A stretch of DNA of 64,000 nucleotides from Clostridiales bacterium (lineage in GTDB: Bacteria > Bacillota > Clostridia > Oscillospirales > CAG-272), in contig JAAYHB010000021.1 in assembly GCA_012727435.1 (NCBI GenBank), positions 342,625 through 406,624 on the forward strand, read 5' to 3'. Below are positions 45,178 through 54,120 of this stretch, piece after piece. Every line of letters starts with the position of its first letter. Within the stretch, counting starts at the first letter, position 1. The notes under the pieces were generated by a model. It saw nothing but the letters and a program-made list of their open reading frames with translations, did not search any database and had not been told where the DNA came from. The translations under genes and the position numbers were made by a program.

Positions 45178-46689
45178 ATGAAAAAAGCCATAAGGGTGAT
45201 AGCGTTTCTTGCGGCAATTCTTGTATTGGTTGCCGGTCTTGCCGCTTGCCGGAATTCCGGAGACGATTCCGAGACGACTTCCGCCTCGAACCTCGATACC
45301 AGCACGCCCGAAGACACCTCCGACGGATATGTTAAAGACAACCTCCCTGCTGACCTGAAATTCGATGGCATGGATGTCCGGGTACTTTTCTGGTCGGATG
45401 TCGAACGCCCCGAATTTGAGGTAACCGAATTCTCAGGAGATATTGTTACCGACGCCATCTATCAGCGCAACCTGAATATTGAAGACCGCCTCGACGTAAA
45501 ACTCGTCTTTATCGGTGAACCCGGAAACAATGCCAACCGTACCGGCTTTGTGAACAGGGTAATGACCAGCTACACAGCCGGCGAAAAAGCATACGACATC
45601 ATCGCCACATACAGCCGCACCGCAGGCATGCTTTCTATTCAGGGTCTGCTCGCCGACCTCAACAGCATTGACGGCAGCTACATCGACACCGAAATGCCTT
45701 GGTGGCCTGACTCTCTTCTTGAGACCGCAGGGGTCGGAAACGCTCTCTATTATATCTCAGGAGACGCCTCTACAAACACCCTGCATTTCATGTACACCAT
45801 CTATTACAACACCGAGTTGCTTTCCACATACGGGCTTACCGACCCGACCGAATATGTGCAGAACATGACCTGGACGCTTGACAAGCTTATCGAGATGACC
45901 TCGAATGTTTATCAGGACCTTGACAACGACGGCAAGAAATCCGAGGGAGACTTCTATGGGTTCTGTACGATTTATTACCACTGCGATGCCTTCTACACCG
46001 GCTCGGGTATGAAGCTGGTTGAACAGACAAATGACGAGAACCTGCTTAAGATCTCCGACGATTTCTTCTCTGAAAAATGTGTAAACCTTGTTGACAAGCT
46101 CGGCAAATGGCTTACCACAAACGACTGTTATGTAAGTCTCTCGGGCGGTAAAGTCCCCTATCAGGTACCCTTTGTTAACGGCAACGCCCTCTTCTGCCAG
46201 AACAGAGTTTACATGGCCGACCACATCAACGCAAGCGGGCTCAACGCCGTCGAATGGAAATACGGGCTTGTTCCTACCCCGCTTTATGACCTTAATCAGG
46301 AAGATTATTACACTGTTATAGGTAACCCCTTTACCCTGTACTGCATAATGGTTGACGTGGAAGACAAAGTCCCGTTTACCGCGGTTATCGAATGCTGGGG
46401 CAGCGAGGCTTATCGGCTGACCACACCGGCCCTGTTTGAGACAAATATGAAGTATAAATACTCCAAAGAAGAGATTTCATCTCAGATGTTCGATATCCTG
46501 CGCCGCACTTCGGTCTTTGACCAGGGACGCATTTTCTCCCACGATCTCAACTATATGAGCGAGCTGCCCAGCAAAACCATGACGATTGGTGCTTCATGGG
46601 CTTCGGCCATGCAGGTCCACAAAAAGGTGCTTTCAAATAATCTTAACAAGATAGTTGAATCCTTTATAAAGCAGCAAAGTCAGAACTAA
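45178..46689 (+). CDS. Extracellular solute-binding lipoprotein 1 (sugar-type)
   Basis: A 503-residue ABC-type solute-binding lipoprotein. The signal peptide ends at lipobox LAAC (Cys24), followed by a Ser/Thr/Asp linker (about 25-55) and two alpha/beta lobes. Visible blocks include IVTDAIYQRNLNIEDRLDV, typical of family-1-like binding proteins of Clostridia, and EMPWWPDSLLETAGVGNALYYISGD split around the ligand cleft. It is paralogous with the protein at 49685. No permease or ATPase gene lies near, so it must work with transporter parts encoded elsewhere or act as a sensor ligand-binder. A terminator follows at once, separating it from the FAD enzyme. Confidence 0.85.
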   Translation: MKKAIRVIAFLAAILVLVAGLAACRNSGDDSETTSASNLDTSTPEDTSDGYVKDNLPADLKFDGMDVRVLFWSDVERPEFEVTEFSGDIVTDAIYQRNLNIEDRLDVKLVFIGEPGNNANRTGFVNRVMTSYTAGEKAYDIIATYSRTAGMLSIQGLLADLNSIDGSYIDTEMPWWPDSLLETAGVGNALYYISGDASTNTLHFMYTIYYNTELLSTYGLTDPTEYVQNMTWTLDKLIEMTSNVYQDLDNDGKKSEGDFYGFCTIYYHCDAFYTGSGMKLVEQTNDENLLKISDDFFSEKCVNLVDKLGKWLTTNDCYVSLSGGKVPYQVPFVNGNALFCQNRVYMADHINASGLNAVEWKYGLVPTPLYDLNQEDYYTVIGNPFTLYCIMVDVEDKVPFTAVIECWGSEAYRLTTPALFETNMKYKYSKEEISSQMFDILRRTSVFDQGRIFSHDLNYMSELPSKTMTIGASWASAMQVHKKVLSNNLNKIVESFIKQQSQN

Positions 46690-46699
46690 AAACTTAAAG

Positions 46700-46732
46700 A
46701 CCGGCAAAAGTCTTCTCCGGGCTTTTGCCGGT
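46700..46732 (+). terminator. Terminator after solute-binding lipoprotein 1
   Basis: ACCGGCAAAAG (46700-46710) pairs with CTTTTGCCGGT (46722-46732), followed by TTTATC; 10 bases after the stop. Confidence 0.8.
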
Positions 46733-46748
46733 TTTATCACAAAAAAGG

Positions 46749-46777
46749 TTTACAAAAAAACTTTGTTTATATATAAT
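46749..46777 (+). promoter_or_regulatory. Promoter for the FAD oxidoreductase gene
   Basis: TTTACA (46749-46754), 17-base spacer, TATAAT (46772-46777), leaving a leader of about 110 bases with no recognised element. Confidence 0.7.
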
Positions 46778-46897
46778 TATAAAAAGCATATTATCATATC
46801 GTCCGCACAAATACCCGACCCCATGGCGCTGCGGATGCTGCGCGGTGGCGGAAGTTTTTCATCAAGACAACAATAATTGAATGAATAGAGGGATGCT

Positions 46898-48742
46898 ATG
46901 TTAATTGAAACCAACCGGCAGAGGACGGTCGAACATCATGTTGATTTTTGCGTGGTGGGCGGCGGTCTGGCAGGTATGTTCGCCGCGATATCGGCGGCCC
47001 GCGAGGGAGCGCGGGTGGTTCTCATGCAGGACAGACCGGTGCTCGGCGGAAACGCTTCAAGCGAGATCCGCATGTGGGTGCGCGGGGCCGCAGGCTCCGG
47101 CGGCGACTCCAAAAATCTCTACAAGCGCGAGACCGGGCTCATCAGCGAGCTTGAGGAGGAGAACATATATGTAAATCCCTACCTTAATTATTCGGTATGG
47201 GACGGCGTACTCTGGAACATGGTGGCACGCGAGAAAAATATAACTCTCCTGCTCAACTGTTCCTGCATCGACGCAGACATGAGCGACGACGGCAAATACA
47301 TATTGTGCGTCAAAGGCTGGCAGCTTACCACCTATACCTGGCACATGGTATACGCGAAATATTTCGCCGACTGCTCGGGCGACTCGGTTCTCGCTCCCGT
47401 CACCGGCGCGCTCTGGCGGGTCGGCCGCGAGGGCAACGACGAGTACAACGAAACCATCGGACCGGCCAAAGCCGACCGCAAGACTATGGGGATGTCCTGC
47501 CTGATTCAGGCCCGGGAAACCGACCACCCGGTTGAGTTTAAAAGGCCCTCCTGGGCATATGTCTACAAAACCGATGCAGACTTTGACAATATCGTGCTGC
47601 CCGGTGCCGACGGCAAGGCCGCGGGCAGCATAGCCCGGCGCTCACACAAGCTCGGTACAGACGGCACCAACTTCTGGTGGATAGAGTTGGGCGGCGAACA
47701 GGATTCAATCTACGACACCGAAAAACTTCGCGACGAGCTCTTAAAAGTTGCCTTTGGCATCTGGGACCACATTAAAAATCAGGGCGACCACGGCGCCGAG
47801 AACTGGGAGCTTGAATGGATTGGCTTTTTGCCCGGTAAACGCGAGAGCCGTAGGTACATAGGCCCCTATGTGCTGACCCAGAACGACATCGAGGCGGGCG
47901 GAAAATTCGACGACATTGTGGTATACGGCGGCTGGCCGATGGACGACCACAGCCCCGGCGGATTCTATGCCAAGCCCGACGAACCGGCCTCAATTATGTA
48001 CCCGACGCCCTCGCCTTACGGGATACCCTACCGGGTGCTATACTCCAAAAATATCGCCAATCTCTTCTTTGCCGGACGCAACATCAGCGCCACGCACGCC
48101 GCGCTCTCCTCAACCCGCGTCATGGGCACCTGCTCGCTTCTGGGGCAGGCGGTGGGGACAGCTGCCGGAATCTGCATAGCCGAAAATGCGACCCCGCAAG
48201 AAATTTATGAAAAGCATATTAAAAAGCTGCAGAAAAAATTGATGGATGCCGGCTGCTGGCTGCCGGGGCTCAGCCGTGAAATTCCGGCTCTCTCCCGGAG
48301 GGCAGGTTTAAACTTGTCCGATGCGGAACGTTCCATACTGTTCAACGGCATTGAGCGCGACTTCCCGGGTCAGGAAAACCACATCACCCTGCCGCTCGGA
48401 GGCACGATAAAATTCAGTTTTGAGTGTCCCGAGTATATAAGCCGGCTGCGGGTGGTATTCGATCCCGATTTTTCGCGCCGCTCGGTTTCGGTAAACAAAA
48501 AAATGCGTACCTTTGCCCAGAAGGCCTGCACCGGCCTTGACTTCCGCCCCGTAAAGGTGGCCGAGACGCTGGTCAAGTCTTTTGAGGTATGGGGGGACGG
48601 CGTGCTGATTTGCTCGGCCGGCGACTGGCATCACTCGCTGCTGCGGCTTGATATCGGCAGGGAACTGCGCGAGCTTGAGGTGAGGTTCCTTGAGACCTGG
48701 GGATCCGGGCAGGTAAATATTTTCTCGTGCGATATTGAATAG
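46898..48742 (+). CDS. FAD-dependent oxidoreductase (FAD_oxidored family)
   Basis: A 614-residue flavoprotein. The dinucleotide-binding motif is CVVGGGLAGMFAAISAAREG (about 18-37), followed by LMQDRPVLGGNASSEIRMW, where the family's GGNASSE box sits. The ending of the FAD domain is FAGRNISATHAALSSTRVMGT, with the GRNIS motif of the FAD_oxidored (PF12831-type) group. The C-terminal ~130 residues form a separate beta-rich domain (IKFSFECPEYISRLRVVFDP). No signal peptide. Substrate unknown; members are often in glycan or sugar catabolic clusters. It is followed by a TIM-barrel isomerase 26 bases later and a second binding lipoprotein. Confidence 0.85.
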   Translation: MLIETNRQRTVEHHVDFCVVGGGLAGMFAAISAAREGARVVLMQDRPVLGGNASSEIRMWVRGAAGSGGDSKNLYKRETGLISELEEENIYVNPYLNYSVWDGVLWNMVAREKNITLLLNCSCIDADMSDDGKYILCVKGWQLTTYTWHMVYAKYFADCSGDSVLAPVTGALWRVGREGNDEYNETIGPAKADRKTMGMSCLIQARETDHPVEFKRPSWAYVYKTDADFDNIVLPGADGKAAGSIARRSHKLGTDGTNFWWIELGGEQDSIYDTEKLRDELLKVAFGIWDHIKNQGDHGAENWELEWIGFLPGKRESRRYIGPYVLTQNDIEAGGKFDDIVVYGGWPMDDHSPGGFYAKPDEPASIMYPTPSPYGIPYRVLYSKNIANLFFAGRNISATHAALSSTRVMGTCSLLGQAVGTAAGICIAENATPQEIYEKHIKKLQKKLMDAGCWLPGLSREIPALSRRAGLNLSDAERSILFNGIERDFPGQENHITLPLGGTIKFSFECPEYISRLRVVFDPDFSRRSVSVNKKMRTFAQKACTGLDFRPVKVAETLVKSFEVWGDGVLICSAGDWHHSLLRLDIGRELRELEVRFLETWGSGQVNIFSCDIE

Positions 48743-48768
48743 AATTTTATAGAAAGCAGGGACAAAAA

Positions 48769-49647
48769 ATGCGTTTATCCGTAATGACCAGTTTGTTTTA
48801 CGAAAACCGTGAGGACCGGAGAAATTATCTCAATTCACTGAGAAAGACGCATGCGGCGGGTTTTTCGGTAATGGACTTTAACATGTGCCCCATGCAGCGC
48901 GGGGAAACCGAGTTGCTCGGCGACGACTGGGAAGAGCTGGTCTATGAAATAGCCAATGAAGCCGCCCGGCTCGGAGTCGAGTTCTCGCAGTCCCATCTGC
49001 CCTATCCAAAGGCTGCGAGCCGGCGCAAGTCTCCCACCGACGAAGGCTGTGAGCAGAACGAGACCTTTATCCGGGTGACAGAGCGCGCCATACGTATCAG
49101 CGCCATGCTCGGCGTGAAGTGGGCGGTCGTGCATCCGGTCCAGTATATCGGCGAGTATGAACTCGACCGGGAGGCCGACCTTGCCTACAACCATAAGATA
49201 TATGACAAATATGTCGAGCTGGCCTCCTCTCTCGGCGTCGGGCTTGCATTTGAAAATATGGCCGACATCGACGGGCGGCGCCGCTTCGGGGTGACTCCCG
49301 ACGAGCTCCGTGCCCTCATCGAATCTTACAACAGCGAATATGTCGCTGCTTGTTGGGACTTCGGGCACGGCAACCGCACCTACTACGACCAGACCGGGGC
49401 TATAAAAAAGATCGGCCGGTACCTGCGCGCAACGCACCTTGACGACAATATCGGCAAGGACGACCTGCACACGATTCCCTTTTTCGGAACAATCAAGTGG
49501 CCCGAGATAATGAGAACCCTGCGCGAAATCAATTATTCCGGCGACCTTACGTATGAACTTAGCTGCTGCAAGCGCATGCCGCCCGAACTGATTCCCTCAA
49601 CCGTAAGGCTGGCACGCGATGTTGGTGAATATCTGCTGAAATTGTAA
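48769..49647 (+). CDS. Xylose-isomerase-like TIM barrel protein (sugar isomerase/epimerase family)
   Basis: A 292-residue AP-endonuclease-2/xylose-isomerase-like TIM barrel. Metal-binding positions can be followed: the SQSHLPYP loop, VVHPVQYIG, LAFENMAD with the Glu ligand, ACWDFGHGN with Asp/His, ATHLDDN, and the final Glu in DLTYELSC. Members include sugar isomerases, epimerases, myo-inosose dehydratases and 3-keto-glycoside lyases. AGAAAGCAGGG precedes ATG 48769. It is almost certainly co-transcribed with the upstream FAD oxidoreductase, suggesting an oxidation step followed by isomerisation or elimination on a sugar. Confidence 0.88.
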   Translation: MRLSVMTSLFYENREDRRNYLNSLRKTHAAGFSVMDFNMCPMQRGETELLGDDWEELVYEIANEAARLGVEFSQSHLPYPKAASRRKSPTDEGCEQNETFIRVTERAIRISAMLGVKWAVVHPVQYIGEYELDREADLAYNHKIYDKYVELASSLGVGLAFENMADIDGRRRFGVTPDELRALIESYNSEYVAACWDFGHGNRTYYDQTGAIKKIGRYLRATHLDDNIGKDDLHTIPFFGTIKWPEIMRTLREINYSGDLTYELSCCKRMPPELIPSTVRLARDVGEYLLKL

Positions 49648-49684
49648 TTTATTTAATTAATACACATATTAAGAGGATAAACCA

Positions 49685-51187
49685 ATGAAACGGAAATCTC
49701 GGATTTTTGCCTTAGTGGCTTTGAGTATTCTTGTGCTGCTTGTTTCCCTGCCGGGTTGCGCGCTCGATAATGACAAAGAGCCGCCATCCGACACCACTCC
49801 CGCAGGCTCTGATGACACCAGCGATACCACGATCGAGGGCTACCACGAGAATGGTTACCTTCTCGACAACCTTCCGAAAGACCTTAAATTCGGGGGCGCT
49901 GAGGTTACCTTCCTGATCTGGGAGGACTGCCCCATGCTGGAGTTTTATGTCGATAGTTTAAACGGTGAAGTTATCAACGACGCCATCTATGAACGCAATC
50001 AGATAGTTGAGACCCGGCTTGACGTAAAGCTGAATTATGTCGCAACACCGGGCGACTCCGATAATATGAATATGTACATACAAAAGGCCGAGGCCGACCT
50101 GCTAAGCGGCGCTTCAGAATACGACATTTATGCCGGATACAGCCGCTCGGCACCTGCCATGGCGCTCTCGGGAGGCTGCGAGGAGCTAACCGCGCTGAAA
50201 TACCTCGACTTTAATATGCCTTGGTGGCCCGACTCACTGCTTGATCAGTGCATGTTAAACAACCGGCTGTATTTTTGCTCGGGCGACCTTTCCACCAACC
50301 TGCTCTGGATGATGATAGGCACCTTCTTTAACAAGGAACTGGTTGATCAGCTCCAGCTTGAAAACCCCTACGACCTCGTGCGCTCAAACCAATGGACGCT
50401 TGACAAGTTCATTGAGCTGACCTCGGGCAAATATAACGACAAAAACGGTAACGGAGCAGTCGATGACGGGGATTTCTTCGGGTTCATGATCACTAACATC
50501 AATATCGACGCCTTCTTTACCGCTTCCGGCTGTTTGGCGTTTGAGAAAAACAACAACGGAGAGCTGATTCTCTCCCCGACTCTTACCAGCCCGAAAATTC
50601 ATGATTTGCTCAGTAGGCTCGGAGATTATTTTGCCACCGATGACGTCCGCTACCAGAACAGCGTTACAATCCGCAAGATATTTTTCGAGGAGCGCGCTGT
50701 CTTTACAATGGACAGGGTCTTCATTGTCTGCGGTAAGGATTACGGGAGCTCCGACAACATAGAATTCGAGTACGGGCTTGTCCCCAACCCGAAATATGAT
50801 CAATTCCAGGAGAATTATATCACAAACGTCGGACATCCCTTCACAATGTATGCTATATCAGCAGGCGCCTTTGATGCCGATACCTGCGCGGCGGTGCTCG
50901 AATGTCTCTGCTCCGAAAGCTATCGCCGTGTGACGCCGGCGGTGTATGAAATCGCAATGAAGGTCAAATACGCAAGCGATGATGTAACCGCTGAAATGTA
51001 TGAAATCCTGCGCAACACTGTGAGCTTTGACCTCGGCAGATTCTACAACGACCAGGCCGCAAGCATCTATCAAGTCATGCGCACGGAGGTAATCAACAAT
51101 ACCAAAACCTTTGCGTCGCGCTTCAAGGCGCTCTCCAAAATAATGGAGGACGGCATAAAGAAAATCATGGAAGCATATACTGACTAA
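49685..51187 (+). CDS. Extracellular solute-binding lipoprotein 2 (paralogue)
   Basis: A 500-residue lipoprotein with signal peptide and lipobox LPGC (Cys25), an Asp/Thr/Ser linker (28-55) and a two-lobe binding-protein fold. It shares with the protein at 45178 the DNLPKDLKFGGAEV opening, the VINDAIYERNQIVETRLDV stretch, the MPWWPDSLL box and the terminal bundle. It begins 37 bases after the isomerase (AGAGGATAA upstream of the ATG) and appears to be the last gene of the FAD oxidoreductase-isomerase-binding protein transcript. No permease follows; a repeat-filled gap does. Confidence 0.85.
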   Translation: MKRKSRIFALVALSILVLLVSLPGCALDNDKEPPSDTTPAGSDDTSDTTIEGYHENGYLLDNLPKDLKFGGAEVTFLIWEDCPMLEFYVDSLNGEVINDAIYERNQIVETRLDVKLNYVATPGDSDNMNMYIQKAEADLLSGASEYDIYAGYSRSAPAMALSGGCEELTALKYLDFNMPWWPDSLLDQCMLNNRLYFCSGDLSTNLLWMMIGTFFNKELVDQLQLENPYDLVRSNQWTLDKFIELTSGKYNDKNGNGAVDDGDFFGFMITNINIDAFFTASGCLAFEKNNNGELILSPTLTSPKIHDLLSRLGDYFATDDVRYQNSVTIRKIFFEERAVFTMDRVFIVCGKDYGSSDNIEFEYGLVPNPKYDQFQENYITNVGHPFTMYAISAGAFDADTCAAVLECLCSESYRRVTPAVYEIAMKVKYASDDVTAEMYEILRNTVSFDLGRFYNDQAASIYQVMRTEVINNTKTFASRFKALSKIMEDGIKKIMEAYTD

Positions 51188-51189
51188 AA

Positions 51190-51545
51190 TGCAGGGCGCC
51201 GCCCCCATGTTCCCGCTGTTTGTGTAGGTGCGCCGCCCCTTACCCCCCGCTTTAACCCCTTTATGAAAAAAGGGGTTAAATATCCCAAAATTTTAAAATC
51301 AAATTACTAATCCGGCAAGCGCGGGCCCCACATCCCGCGCATTGCTGACTTTAGTTCACCGGCTGACTTGGGAATGGGCGATATAAAACGCGAGGGGTAA
51401 TTCTCAAGCCGCTTGAAAAATAGTTCGCAACGTTTTTTGTGCGCTTGGGAGAAACTTCTTTCAAGAAGTTTCTCCCAAGCGCGTACCGGGGTGCGAAGCC
51501 GAGCCCATAAATAAAGGTGCGGGGGCAAAGCCCCCGCGGGGTCAT
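51190..51545. repeat. Intergenic repeat cluster with a perfect 20-bp inverted repeat
   Basis: The gap holds no gene. It contains AACCCCTTT...AAAGGGGTT (about 51256-51279), the perfect inverted repeat 51441-51460 / 51463-51482 (2-base loop, core GGGAGAAACTTCTT as at 36911), and the small palindrome GCGGGGGC-aaa-GCCCCCGC (51519-51537). Several GGCGCCGCCCC stretches near 51197 and 51230 belong to the same G+C-rich family. The largest assembly of this repeat family in the window. Confidence 0.75.
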
Positions 51546-51648
51546 AATCGCGAGAACACCTTTAAGAAAAATGAAACAATTGCGTCATAAGGCTTCATGC
51601 GCCGGCGCTTTTGCGCGGGCGCGCCGCCCGGGGCATGGCTGAGGTCAA

Positions 51649-52008
51649 TTACTTTTTTTCGTCTTCGGCTTTGTCGGCTTCTTCGCAGCCGAGTGGAAAA
51701 CAAAAGATATTGCTGCAGCCGGTAATGGCCTTTACGCCTATCTTGTAGGGTATCTTTATTTTGATGCGCTGGGTTATTACCACCCTGCAGGAGCTTCCGC
51801 AGGGGTCGCATTCGCAGGTAACGCAGGGCTCGCCGAAGCAGTCGACATCGACATCGCCGACAAAGGTTTGCGGCAGAATTTCAATCGGAAGGCTTACCTT
51901 CGCCACCTCAAAGCCGGTGTTGCAGCACTTATCCGGAGGGCAGGGGGGCGGAGGCGGGGGCGGGAATTTGCCTGTCAGAATATCCATAATCTCATATGCC
52001 TTGCACAT
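51649..52008 (-). CDS. Cysteine-rich protein with polyproline stretch
   Basis: A 119-residue protein with 13 cysteines. The N terminus is followed by seven prolines and CPPDKCC; the middle has alternating beta-like segments and a CVTCECDPCGSSC cluster, then TQRIKIKIPYKIGVKA, and an acidic/lysine tail. It lacks a signal peptide. The composition recalls spore-coat or exosporium-type cysteine-rich proteins, and the ITQRIKIKIPYKIGV wording recalls beta-rich SPOCS-like repeats, but I do not recognise a family; coat function is a guess. A consensus promoter and a small leader frame with a strong ribosome-binding site lie upstream. Confidence 0.6.
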   Translation of the reverse strand: MCKAYEIMDILTGKFPPPPPPPCPPDKCCNTGFEVAKVSLPIEILPQTFVGDVDVDCFGEPCVTCECDPCGSSCRVVITQRIKIKIPYKIGVKAITGCSNIFCFPLGCEEADKAEDEKK

Positions 52009-52086
52009 CAGCTTCTCGCCGGCAACCGCCTAGGAATCCGCGGCAACTGCAGGCCACAGGCGCCGCCGGCCGGTTTTTTACGGGTC

Positions 52087-52194
52087 TTATCTCCGGAGAA
52101 TGAAGCGGCTCGCATCAGGGAGTTTAGCGGTAAGCCAGGAAACGGAGGGGGCGCCGTGGCCTGCGGTCATTGAGCGAGAAAACTGAAGGGGCAT
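52087..52194 (-). CDS. Possible 35-residue leader ORF upstream of the Cys-rich gene
   Basis: ATG at 52194 has an excellent AAAGGAGG four bases upstream and lies about 30 bases after the promoter at 52223-52252. The frame runs 35 codons (MPLQFSRSMTAGHG...FILRR) to TAA at 52087-52089. The product is basic, unrecognised and without a signal peptide. It ends 78 bases before the Cys-rich gene, whose own ribosome-binding site is poor. It may be a true small protein, a translational leader, or the strong site may be fortuitous. Confidence 0.35.
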   Translation of the reverse strand: MPLQFSRSMTAGHGAPSVSWLTAKLPDASRFILRR

Positions 52195-52222
52195 AAATCC
52201 TCCTTTCGGTTTTTCTGTTGTC

Positions 52223-52252
52223 AGTATATGCCGGCGGCGCCGGAAATGTCAA
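52223..52252 (-). promoter_or_regulatory. Promoter for the leader ORF and Cys-rich gene
   Basis: Minus strand TTGACA (52247-52252), 18-base spacer containing a CCGGCGCCGCCGG palindromic stretch, TATACT (52223-52228). Confidence 0.7.
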
Positions 52253-52344
52253 ATAAAGTCGGAAAAACTGAATAATAAGACTGGCTCAGCGAACGATTTT
52301 TTTATCCGTGGTATTTCTCTTATCATGGAAGCTAGGTGACCACA

Positions 52345-53655
52345 TCATTTAAGGAAAAGCTCGATAACCGGAACAATGACATTCGGCTTGACCTCGGGCA
52401 GAGTAATAACAAGGAGATTGTCGCTTCTCGTTTGCCCTTCGCTGAAATGTCCGGGATGCTTTTCCTTGAAGAGCACCTCACTGCCGTCGTGCAAAAACTG
52501 CGCGTAGTCAACCTTTCCGGCAAGGTCCTTGAGCTCAAGGAATTTGTATGGGTATGTAAAGAGATGTATGTACAGGCGCTTGCCGTCCTGCGACTGCGTG
52601 AGGCGGCAGCCGAACGGCGCCTTGAATTCCGGTTCCGCCATGGTGCAGCCGTATATCGAGCGGCTGTTGTATTTCATCCAATCTGCGTACACCCTCAGGG
52701 CATTCTCGGCTCTGTAGTCAAAATATCCCCTTGAGGTGGGTCCCACGTTCATCAGAAGGTTCCCGCCCATTGAAACGGTATTCACCAGCATTTCAATAAG
52801 CATCTGAGGAGATTTCCAGGTCTGTTCGTCGCGATGGTAACCCCATGAGCCTGAGAAAGTCTGGCACGCTTCCCAAACGACAAGCTCCCCCGTTTCGGGA
52901 TGCCTTACCCACTCCTGCGGCTGGTACTGCTCAGGAGTCCACAGGTCCTGATCAATCTGCGTCCTGTTGTTGATTATGATTTCGGGCTGAAGCGAACGGG
53001 CGGTTTTAATAAGCTCCTCCGCTTCCCAATCGTCCTTCCCCTTGCCGCTCATCCATTCCGGGGCGGTCGCGGGCTTCGAATATGAGAAGTCGAACCACAG
53101 TATATCTATTTTCCCGTAGTTGGTAAGAAGCTCGGTAACCTGATCACGCATGTACTTCGCATATTTTTTCATATCCCGGGATTTATTTTGCTCTTTTGCG
53201 TCCTTGTCATTGCGTCGCGGGTGATAATGGTCTATCGGGAAATCCGGATGATGCCAATCGATAAGCGAATAATAGAAGCCTATGCGCAGACCCTCAGCGC
53301 GGAAAGCATCCGTAAATTCCCTCACAAGGTCCCTTCCAGCCGGCGTGTTTGTACATTTGTAGTCGGTATACTTAGTATCAAACATACAAAAGCCCTCGTG
53401 GTGCTTTGCGGTAAATACCGCGTATTTCATGCCGGCCTCTTTTGCTTTCCTTGCCCATTCCCTGGCGTCGAACAAATCAGGGTTAAAATACTTAAAATAT
53501 TTGTCGTATTTCTCCTCGCTGATGCACTCGCGGCTTTTTACCCACTCGTGCCTTGCCGGCAGAGAATACAGCCCCCAGTGTATGAACATTCCAAAGCGGT
53601 CATGAACAAACCATTCGGTATTTCCGGGCGTTTTTCTTGTTACATAACTTGACAT
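52345..53655 (-). CDS. Alpha-L-fucosidase (GH29)
   Basis: A 436-residue glycoside hydrolase of family 29, which releases terminal L-fucose from glycans. The opening WFVHDRFGMFIHWGLYSLPARHEW, in part, is the family signature; AVFTAKHHEGFCMFDTKYTDY holds the substrate-binding His pair, and KIDILWFDFSYS supplies the nucleophile Asp after LW. The barrel continues through TRSQDGKRLYIHLFTYPYKFLEL, a short beta domain. No signal peptide is present, so the enzyme acts in the cytoplasm on imported oligosaccharides. I start at ATG 53655 with GAAGGAG upstream. Its neighbours, two sugar-type binding lipoproteins across the repeat gap, fit glycan foraging. Confidence 0.93.
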   Translation of the reverse strand: MSSYVTRKTPGNTEWFVHDRFGMFIHWGLYSLPARHEWVKSRECISEEKYDKYFKYFNPDLFDAREWARKAKEAGMKYAVFTAKHHEGFCMFDTKYTDYKCTNTPAGRDLVREFTDAFRAEGLRIGFYYSLIDWHHPDFPIDHYHPRRNDKDAKEQNKSRDMKKYAKYMRDQVTELLTNYGKIDILWFDFSYSKPATAPEWMSGKGKDDWEAEELIKTARSLQPEIIINNRTQIDQDLWTPEQYQPQEWVRHPETGELVVWEACQTFSGSWGYHRDEQTWKSPQMLIEMLVNTVSMGGNLLMNVGPTSRGYFDYRAENALRVYADWMKYNSRSIYGCTMAEPEFKAPFGCRLTQSQDGKRLYIHLFTYPYKFLELKDLAGKVDYAQFLHDGSEVLFKEKHPGHFSEGQTRSDNLLVITLPEVKPNVIVPVIELFLK

Positions 53656-53740
53656 AATTAACTCCTTCCTGATACACAATCATAATCGGAACGGTTATAG
53701 CTAACAGATGCATACACCGGCTGCAATCACATAGCTGAGT

Positions 53741-53881
53741 TTATCGAACTGCCTTTATTGTGTAGGTTGCTCCCCAGTGATTGAGTATTTCGACCGAAGA
53801 AAAACCTGCCGAAAAAAGACATTCGACTTCATGGTCGACGGTAAGCGGAGGCAGGGCTTCGGCAACACGCAATCGCTGCTG
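53741..53881 (-). pseudogene. Remnant of a SAM-dependent methyltransferase gene (C-terminal end)
   Basis: On the minus strand a 46-codon open segment ends with VECLFSAGFSSVEILNHWG and TIKAVR then TAA (53741-53743). This is the typical last strand-turn-strand of a class I SAM methyltransferase, where homologues end in GF..VE(V/I)L..WG(A).. . Upstream the frame is closed by TGA (53882-53884) and no methyltransferase core is found, so only the 3' end remains. No start with a ribosome-binding site exists. It marks a deletion or insertion boundary just left of the liv operon. Confidence 0.45.
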
Positions 53882-53884
53882 TCA

Positions 53885-54040
53885 TTTTACCACAAAAGGA
53901 CGCAAAAAGCTACTGCTGAATTATCTGTTTGCTTGATATCAGGGCGGCTCGCCGAGTGAACTGGCCGTTTTTTAGTGAGTATTTACAAGTAATAGAACCG
54001 AAGTCGCAAAAACTTGAGTCAAAAAAATTTGATTTAATCC
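53885..54040. other. Gene-free stretch before the liv operon
   Basis: I see no gene or repeat here. The base composition falls from G+C-rich to A+T-rich between about 53930 and 54040, and this marks the left edge of the A+T-rich liv segment. Confidence 0.5.
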
Positions 54041-54069
54041 TTGACAAAACTAAAACATCAAAGTATCAT
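54041..54069 (+). promoter_or_regulatory. Promoter of the liv operon
   Basis: TTGACA (54041-54046), 17-base spacer, TATCAT (54064-54069), 52 bases before livJ; an AGGAGG lies at 54109-54114. Confidence 0.82.
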
Positions 54070-54120
54070 ATTGCTGTATATTTATTCTTTTTTTCATAAC
54101 TATTTTTAGGAGGATATGTT

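Noticed and set aside
46898..48742. GMC-type glycoside 3-oxidase assignment for the FAD protein
   Set aside because: The GGNASSE and GRNIS motifs point to the FAD_oxidored group rather than the GMC family; a glycoside substrate stays a hypothesis.
53777..53959. Plus-strand 60-codon frame
   Set aside because: It is antisense to the methyltransferase remnant, has no ribosome-binding site and no recognisable content.
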